A DNA stretch of 64,000 nt from Monoplex corrugatus (Eukaryota > Mollusca > Gastropoda > Littorinimorpha > Ranellidae), in contig CM060305.1 in assembly GCA_030674185.1 (NCBI GenBank), positions 169,898,495-169,962,494 on the forward strand. The letters are read 5' to 3'. This document shows, one piece after another, positions 56,885 to 64,000 of this stretch. Below the pieces are notes generated by a model, which saw only the letters and a list, made by a program, of their open reading frames with translations, was not told where the DNA came from and did not search any database. Numbering within the stretch: position 1 is the first letter of the stretch; every line of letters starts with the position of its first letter. The translations under genes were made by a program, and so were the position numbers.

Positions 56885-57128
56885 CCATCCCTCGACATGA
56901 TTCTCTGTAATAAATTGTGCTGTAGCTTACCTCAAACACCAGTTCCTACAGCTGCATCCTAGACAGTTGTCATGGGTCTTCCTTACCTTATACACCAACT
57001 GCAAAAACTTAACCCTTTGACTCCTTCACCCTATTCACCAGTTTCATGCAGGAAGCTGGCGGATAGGGTGAGAGAGTTGACAATGCAGGATGTTGATGGA
57101 CAGTGTGCGGGCGGGTGTCAAAAGGTTA
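56885..57128. repeat. Shared 100-bp repeat plus piggyBac-like MITE remnant
   Basis: CGACATGATTCTCTGTAATA to GTTGTCATGGGTCTTCCTTA also occurs at 59938-60032, each followed by a MITE of the CCCTTTGACTCC family. Here the MITE is degraded (56990-57128). Confidence 0.72.
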
Positions 57129-57130
57129 AT

Positions 57131-58212
57131 CTTGAGGGTCAAATCATAATATGTGCCATAATGTTAACTTTTGTTTACTTTGAGGGTCAAATCATATGTG
57201 CCATAATGTTAACTTTTGTTTACTTTGAGGATCAAATAATATGTGCCATAATGTTAACTTTTGTTTACTTTAGGATCAAATAATATGTGCCATAATGTTA
57301 AATTTTGTTTACTTTGAGGGTCAAATCATATGTGCCATAATGTTAACTTTTGTTTACTTTGAAGGTCAAATCATATGTGCCATAATGTTAACTTTTGTTT
57401 ACTTTGAGGATCAAATCATATGTGCCATAATGTTAACTTTTGTTTACTTTGAGGGTCAAATCATAATATGTGCCATAATGTTAACTTTTGTTTACTTTGA
57501 GGATCAAATCATAATATGTGCCATAATGTTAACTTTTGTTTACTTTGAGGATCAAATCATAATATGTGCCATAATGTTAACTTTTGTTTACTTTGAGGGT
57601 CAAATAATATGTGCCATAATGTTAACTTTTGTTTACTTTGAGGGTCAAATAATATGTGCCATAATGTTAACTTTTGTTTACTTTGAGGGTCAAATCATAA
57701 TATGTGCCATAATGTTAACTTTTGTTTACTTTGAGGGTCAAATCATAATATGTGCCATAATGTTAACTTTTGTTTACTTTGAGGATCAAATCATAATATG
57801 TGCCATAATGTTAACTTTTGTTTACTTTGAGGATCAAATCATAATATGTGCCATAATGTTAACTTTTGTTTACTTTGAGGGTCAAATAATATGTGCCATA
57901 ATGTTAACTTTTGTTTACTTTGAGGGTCAAATAATATGTGCCATAATGTTAACTTTTGTTTACTTTGAGGGTCAAATCATAATATGTGCCATAATGTTAA
58001 CTTTTGTTTACTTTGAGGATCAAATCATAATATGTGCCATAATGTTAACTTTTGGTTTCTTTGAGGGTCAAATCATAATATGTGCCATAATGTTCACTTT
58101 TGTTTACTTTGAGAGTCAAATCATAATATGTGCCATAATGTTAACTTTTGTTTATTTTGAGGGTCAAATCATAATATGTGCCATAATGTTAACTTTTGTT
58201 TACTTTGAAGTC
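57131..58212. repeat. 48/45-bp minisatellite, about 23 copies
   Basis: Unit GGGTCAAATCATAATATGTG then CCATAATGTTAACTTTTGTT and TACTTTGA. Three-base-shorter units (AATCATATGTG or AATAATATGTG) are interspersed, so every unit is a multiple of three and a 320-codon open run results. G or A in GAGGRTC and CATA indels define subtypes. Confidence 0.96.
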
Positions 58213-58360
58213 ATGGTAACTGGAATACAGTTCGCGTATGTGCACAAATACATATGAGTATATTTGTTCATGTGCGCATAGGTTGGCTGTATAAAGCTGT
58301 ACGTTGGCCATGTATGAAAGGAACGTACTTGTAACCTTTGATTGATAATAATTAGAATGG

Positions 58361-58500
<140 letters not shown>

Positions 58501-58917
58501 TGCTCATATGTGCATTGGTTGATTGTACAAATCTCTATTATATGTTTAAACAGTTACATCATACACACATGAGCATGTATACAGTGAATTTCTAAACTAT
58601 TGATTAAACCAAATAGTTACGGGGTTGCTCTCTGTCCATAATTTTTGTGTGTGTGTCACATTTAGCCTACTTTTAGTAGTAATACGTAATTAAAGGTACG
58701 TATATTCAAATGCGGTCAAAGGTTATATCAGTCTTATCTTTTCTTGCGTCTTCACTGAGATTAGACAGTAGTGGAAATTTTCTGTCTCGACCTGCTTGTG
58801 GGCCTGTAGGTCGATCAATGTCCACAGAGAGGTCAAAGAGAATCTGATCAAAACAAATCTACAAAGATGATGTAATAGTCTTACGTCTCGAGCACCTTAG
58901 CTCTTGTATGCGCGTTA
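58501..58917. other. No feature recognised
   Basis: Unique AT-rich sequence. Confidence 0.4.
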
Positions 58918-59037
58918 TATAATAATAATAATAATAATTACAATATTTATATAGCGCAAAATCTTGATAAAATCAAATCTAAGCGCTGAAACAGACACAC
59001 ACACACGCACGCACGCACGCACGCACGCACACACACG

Positions 59038-59073
<36 letters not shown>

Positions 59074-59625
59074 ACACACACACACACACACGCATGGCTA
59101 TAAATGGGGAGAAAGAATAAAAGCAATAAAAGCAAGAATAAAAGCAATGGAAAATTATAGAGAGCATATCATATACAATTATATATTATAACAATGTGAT
59201 TCCCCTCCGAGCGGAGACAGGCTGCAGAGGGGGGTTGAGTGAGGTTAGGATTTTATGCAGAGGAGAAAAGGTGAGTTTTGAGAGCGGACTTGAAGGAGAC
59301 AAAAGTAGGTTGCTGACGGACTGAGAGAGGAAGTTTGTTCCAGGAGAGTGGACCAGAAACAGAGAAGGCTCGTGGACCATAGGTATTGAGCTTAGTGCGC
59401 GGAAAGCGAAAAGTCAGAGGATCGGAGGCAGAGCGGAGGGTACGTGAGGGAAGATAGATTTCAAGTAGGCTTGACAGGTAATCGGGGGCTGCGTTACTGA
59501 GGCTTTTGTAGCACATGGTGTCTAGTTTGTACTGTATGCGCTTTGATACAGGGAGCCAGTGAAGTTGTGCCAGGAGAGGAGATATGTGGTCAGCTTTTTT
59601 CTTTTTGAGTACAAGGCGTACAGAA
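58918..59625 (-). mobile_element. CR1-like LINE family 2 copy
   Basis: The minus frame reads RLVLKKKKADHISPLLAQLH, WLPVSKRIQYKLDTMCYKSL, LLEIYLPSRTLRSASDPLTF and SWNKLPLSVRQQPTFVSFKS to THLFSSA. The CA/CG microsatellite lies at 58993-59093, and the end is AAGATTTTGCGCTATATAAA with an ATTATTATTATTA tail. It is 5'-truncated near 59625. Confidence 0.9.
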
Positions 59626-59872
59626 CAGAACACAGCCACGTGTAAGTCAGCAGAGACGGTGTACAGTAGTTCTGACCATTCTTTTGTATGAGTATGCAGG
59701 TAAGACGTGAGCATTCCGAGCTCACCACGAGAAGAGTTTTTCATTCTTCTATACGTGCAATGCCTCCATTGTATTCTGAACATATCGTGGAGAACAATTT
59801 CGAGTCTCCAACAGAAGTGCTAGGAGGACCGTGGGTATCATCCATGGCCACTTACTTGAAACAGACACTCTG

Positions 59873-60215
59873 TTAACCCCTTGACTCCCGCACCCTATCC
59901 ACCAACTGCAAAACCGGAATCCTTTGACTTCCTGACCCTTGACATGATTCTCTGTAATAAATTGTGCTGTAGCTTACCTCAAATACGACTTCCTACAGCT
60001 GCATCCTAGACGGTTGTCATGGATCTTCCTTAACCCTTCGACTCCCGCACCTTATCCAACAACCGCAAGAACTTAACCCTTTGACTCTCTCACCCTATCC
60101 GCCAGCTTCCTGCATGAAACTGGTGGATAGGGTGAGAGAGTCAAAGGGTCGGTTTTTGCTTTGCTATGATGGTTTAGCTTAGTTAACAATGGAGGATGCT
60201 GGTGGACAGGGTGCC
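59873..60215. mobile_element. piggyBac-like MITE pieces with the shared 100-bp repeat
   Basis: TTAACCCCTTGACTCCCGCA at 59873 begins one MITE that breaks into the 100-bp repeat (59938-60032). TTAACCCTTCGACTCCCGCA at 60031 begins another, with CCAGCTTCCTGCATGAAACT at its centre; its right end is lost near 60215. Confidence 0.72.
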
Positions 60216-60689
60216 AAAGACCATGTGTGTTGCGTCATACATGTTTCTGATTGCACGAATCGCCAAAATGGTCCTCTGTGGTCAGGGGAAATAAAATCGC
60301 ACGACAGCTGTACTTCTGAGACACCTGCATGAATGGGACTGAAGGAATCTTGGAGGTAGATGGTGTGCAGCAGACTCTGCAGCTTCAAGAACAGATACAT
60401 GCTCTTCTCAGAAGATAAACAGGAGCACAGAAAGGCTGATTTTCAGGAAAACCGACCGATCACAGACTGCATTTGTGACCGCTGCCAAAGACAGTGCCTT
60501 GCCCTATGGCACTCTTCAGTCACTATAGATGCTCTTTAAGTCTTACTGGTGATGTAAGAGCACAATGGTTTTCAGGGACTGCAGGATGCCTGCTGTTGTT
60601 ACCTTCAGCTGAACAAGGACCTACACTGTTAAAAAAAACAACACACATTATTGAAAAAAGCATATGTATAATATTTATAAGCGCGCGCA
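60216..60689. other. No feature recognised
   Basis: Unique sequence; short open frames only. Confidence 0.4.
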
Positions 60690-60753
60690 TGTCTGTGTGT
60701 GTGTGTGTTATGTGTGTGTGTGTGTTATGTATGTGTGTGTTATGTGTGTGTGT

Positions 60754-60845
<92 letters not shown>
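60690..60845. repeat. (TG)n tract
   Basis: TG dinucleotides with periodic TTATG and ATG interruptions. Confidence 0.97.
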
Positions 60846-61289
60846 TATTGTGTGCGTACACGCGCGTGTTTAAGGTGTCAAGTGATTTTCCATTTACACA
60901 TAATAACATGACTGAATTGTTAAATTAATGGGACCTTCCTATCGTGCCTTGTGCACTTTTAGTCATTGCAACAGGATATGTATTACTAACGACAAATAAG
61001 TTTCCTACTCATTGATCACAAATACAAAGAACTTGAACCCTGGAGACAAATTGTTAAAGCAGATCTACTAATTTTCCCCTGTAAGCTGTTAAATCCAAAG
61101 ACAAATTGTTGTTAGTGTTTTAGCTGACTGTGGCTGGGATGGACTACCTCCAACCTGCTTGTGGGGCAACTGGTTCCAGTAAGTTCAAGCAGAAGATGGC
61201 GGATAGCTTCAGATAATTTTATGGAGAGTAGCTGCGAAATGGTCCATCTCAACAACAACTGCAAAGACAGAGGCATACCAAATGGCCTG
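60846..61289. other. No feature recognised
   Basis: Unique sequence leading into the LINE relic; the last 150 bp may belong to it but cannot be read as RT. Confidence 0.35.
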
Positions 61290-61830
61290 AGAGTTAGACT
61301 TTTAAAATGTTTTGATCTGGCCAGTCATGATTTATGGCTGCGAAGTCTGGACTCTGAGAAAAGCTGATTGCAGAAGAATTGAGGCAGGCAACAGAGATGT
61401 CGTTTTATCGGAGACTACTACGTGTCAAATGGACAGGTAGTAAACTAATAAAAGTGTCCTGGAAGAACTTGATACCACTAGAAAACTACTAGCAGACATC
61501 AACAAGAGAAGACTAAAATACATTGGCCATGTGTCACGCAGCAAGAACACAGACCTCATGGCCACCATCTTTCAAGAAATCTCTGTGGCATAAAGGAAGA
61601 AAGGCAGACCTCCAGTCTCATACATCGAGAACATAACCAGCATCAGTGGCCTAAATAGTCAAGAAATTGTCCACAAAAGTCCAGACAGAGTGGCCTGGAG
61701 GGAGGTGGTGGTGTCAAAGAGTGCAGCGGCCAACACTGAACCCGGTGACGCCGACAGGTGAGACAGAGGTGAGCTGCGAAATGAGCCAGGCTTGCCCAGG
61801 CGTATTAACAGTCCCTGACTTAACGGCGAT
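61290..61830 (+). mobile_element. RTE-like LINE, RT C-terminal relic, second RTE-like family
   Basis: In pieces: FMAAKSGL and EKLIAEELRQ around 61340-61390, SFYRRLLRVKWTGS, NKSVLEELDTTRKLLADINK then RRLKYIGHVSRSKNTDLMAT, RKKGRPPVSYIENITSISGL and WREVVVSKSAAANTEPGDAD. This C-terminus is distinct from the RTE family at 19 kb. Stops and frameshifts throughout. Confidence 0.8.
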
Positions 61831-62099
61831 GGTTCCTGTCAGGACAGGGCGAGTGGCACTTGGCCATACCTAGAAAATACCCTACAATATCCTATGGCAC
61901 AGCCATCAAATGGTTAAGGGCCGCTAAAAGCTCTATCCCTTGTGCTTACAGGATAGGTATTTTGGACATAGTCATATTTCTTTCTATTGTCACAGTGGAT
62001 GTACCATGTAGAATCGGGCTGCTCTTCCCTTCAGAGCGTGACGCCACAGTGCAGCACCACCAGTTTTTTTACAAGACTTTAGAAAGGCAAGAAGGCTAA

Positions 62100-62955
62100 C
62101 TGGCCTTCAAGGGAAGTGACCTTGGAAATCAACGTATCTTTCTAATGTTTTATACCAGGGCAGCTGGTGAAAGCCCTGCTCTTGACGATTTTCAACTGCT
62201 GTGGGATCTTTAACAAGACAACAAGATAACAAGATTTTATTTTAGCCCAGTGCACAGACACAAGGAAAATGTTTTGGCTAAGCATACAATCACACTCACA
62301 CCTCACATTAATAACAATATTCAACATCATAAAAGACAAATTCGTCGGTCATCCAGGGAATCGAAGAAACACACGCACACAACACACACTCACACTCACA
62401 CTCACGCCAAGGCGCCCAAATCCGAGACACCTTAGCTGGCCACTTTTGGTTCTGTCCTGCCAGCTAATTAACAGCGCGCATCTGTCCTTCCCCTTCCACT
62501 CTCCACACCACCCTCACCCATCCTGTGGCGAGCCACAGGTACACATTGAAGTATAGGCTTACAGATTGACCTAGATTCGAGTATGCCTACTCTGTGCCAA
62601 TCTCGGTCACTTCCTACACTCAGTCCCTCCTGAAAGATCGCAGCAGTTACGAAGCACTGCTGTAGATTGATGGACTCTGGTCAAACTTGCCTGGCTAAAA
62701 ATAGCACTCGCAGGCGATGCGGCTGGCAGAAAGGAAAAAGTAACTGGAGGGTGTCAGAATGGCTTTAGCGTGCCCAGTTAAGAATGCACACGGTTCTGAC
62801 TCGTTTTTCGTCCCGGCCCGAAGGTCTAGACGTTCAGTTTAATTTTCTGGTCAAACTGTGAAGGAAAGTTGTGATCTCAACGGAAAACGAACCCTGGAAC
62901 CTCGAGTTTAGTTATTGGCAGGCAAACGTCTGAACCATTCTGGCACTCTTCTCCC
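62100..62955 (-). mobile_element. SINE family 2, split copy
   Basis: The body lies at 62100-62212 (ACCAGGGCAGCTGGTGAAAG, TTTTCAACTGCTGTGGGATC) and the tRNA-like head at 62818-62955 (GAACCCTGGAACCTCGAGTT, ACCATTCTGGCACTCTTCTC). About 600 bp is inserted between them. In the 22.2-kb copy these parts are contiguous. Confidence 0.7.
62213..62817 (-). mobile_element. Insertion in SINE family 2, LINE tail at its left end
   Basis: On the minus strand it ends GGGCTAAAATAAAATCTTGT then TATCTTGTTGTCTTGTT, a LINE-like 3' end with short tail repeats. The rest includes a CACACTCACACTC stretch near 62390 and otherwise unrecognised sequence. No reverse transcriptase was seen. Confidence 0.5.
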
Positions 62956-63267
62956 TAAGCTAAGGGTATGGTAACTTCTGAAGAAAACCGAAAAGGCTGA
63001 AGGTTGAGGCACCAGACCTGCAGGCGCCTTCAAACAAACCATGGTACCATGCAATATAACATAAATGTCTACGCAGTCATCTACTTCAGATAAAAATGGC
63101 GGTAACCTATTGAGGTCACGGCAGGGGGTAGAGCAACACCAGGTTCTACTCCTCAGTAGGACCAAGTGTAGCGACAAGAGACATGGCCGACTACAACTCC
63201 TCTGACCAACTAGCTGTATGGTTGGAGTTTGGACTTGGTTCATGAGTCTCACACAGTATCATATGTG

Positions 63268-64000
63268 CTCCACCCAAACATGCCAGCGATTATCTGGCAG
63301 ACTCGCTGCGCTTGCGCAAATTCCTAAGCATTGGCGAGGTGTTGAAATGGGGAGTGGGTAAGAAGGACATATGACACACTAAGCTGACACTACCACAATG
63401 GTAGAAACGTTAAGGTGGCTGACACTACCACAATGATAGACACGTTAAGGTGGCTGACACTGCCACATGATAGAAACGTTCAGGTGGCTGACACTGCCAC
63501 AGTGATAGAAACGTTAAGGTGGCTGACACTACCACAATGATAGAAACGTTAAGGTGGCTGACATTACCACAATGATAGAAACGTTCAGGTGGCTGACACT
63601 ACCACAATGATAGAAACGTTAAGGTGGCTGACACTACCACAATGATAGAAACGTTCAGGTGGCTGACACTACCACAATGATAGAAACGTTAAGGTGGCTG
63701 ACACTACCACAATGATAGAAACGTTAAGGTGGCTGACACTACCACAATGATAGAAACGTTATGCTGACACTACCACAATGATAGAAACATTAAGGTGGCT
63801 GACACTACCACAATGATAGACACGTTATGCTGACACTACCACAATGATAGAAACGTTAAGGTGGCTGACACTGCCACAGTGATAGAAACGTTAAGGTGGC
63901 TGACACTACCACAATGATAGAAACGTTAAGGTGGCTGACACTACCACAATGATAGAAACGTTCAGGTGGCTGACACTACCACAATGATAGAAACGTTAAG
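63268..64000. repeat. Dispersed repeat family B copy 2 with 35-bp array, about 17 copies, open to the right
   Basis: Family B sequence (CTCCACCCAAACATGCCAGC, GATTATCTGGCAG, TTGAAATGGGGAG, AAGCTGACACTACCACAATG) runs to 63417. Its end, GGTGGCTGACACTACCACAA then TGATAGAAACGTTAA, repeats from about 63383. GTTAAG or GTTCAG alternate, and several units lost ten bases (GTTATGCTGAC). The array runs past the window edge. Confidence 0.9.

Overview
The window is eukaryotic and intron-rich, crowded with microsatellites, minisatellites and decayed non-LTR retrotransposons. Repeat content, (CA)n density and protein similarity suggest a lophotrochozoan animal, most likely a marine mollusc (inference; there is no species marker). 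No bacterial operon, CRISPR array, tRNA or rRNA gene is visible.

One host gene is recognisable. Ten exons on the minus strand, running from about 29.65 kb down to 1.55 kb, encode the N-terminal 415 or so residues of a carbamoyl-phosphate synthetase of the CPS1/CPS III type: the small-subunit domain, the complete class I glutamine amidotransferase domain, and the first strand and loop of the large-subunit ATP-grasp domain. Nearly all boundaries have AG/GT splice sites and the reading phases agree across introns. The amidotransferase cysteine (FGICMGNQ) and its His-Glu pair (FHPE) are present, which points to a glutamine-using CPS III rather than the ammonia-using mammalian CPS I. Exon 2 carries one extra base that shifts the frame: either a sequencing error or a lesion. 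The transit-peptide exon and the large-subunit exons lie outside the window or were not found.

Layout: 0-1 kb, LINE 3' end. 1.5-29.7 kb, CPS gene; its 10.3-kb intron between exons 4 and 5 holds a three-level nest (an RTE-type LINE containing a Hero-like REL-endonuclease LINE, which contains a CR1/L2-type LINE) and a SINE split by a foldback element. 26.1-28.2 kb, a 57-copy 36-bp array in the intron between exons 1 and 2. 29.7-34 kb, LINE tail, 42-bp array, piggyBac-like MITE, foldback repeat and a possible small plus-strand exon. 34.6-38.5 kb, a second decayed Hero-like LINE. 38.5-64 kb, minisatellites, five-copy CR1-like LINE family members, MITEs, a Tigger-like element and LINE relics, with no convincing host gene.

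The recurring theme is that several minisatellites can be traced to a single-copy segment of a transposable element seen elsewhere in the window, and that other tandem arrays sit directly against splice sites of the CPS gene. The Hero-like element is flanked by 144-bp direct repeats that behave as an exceptionally long target-site duplication.
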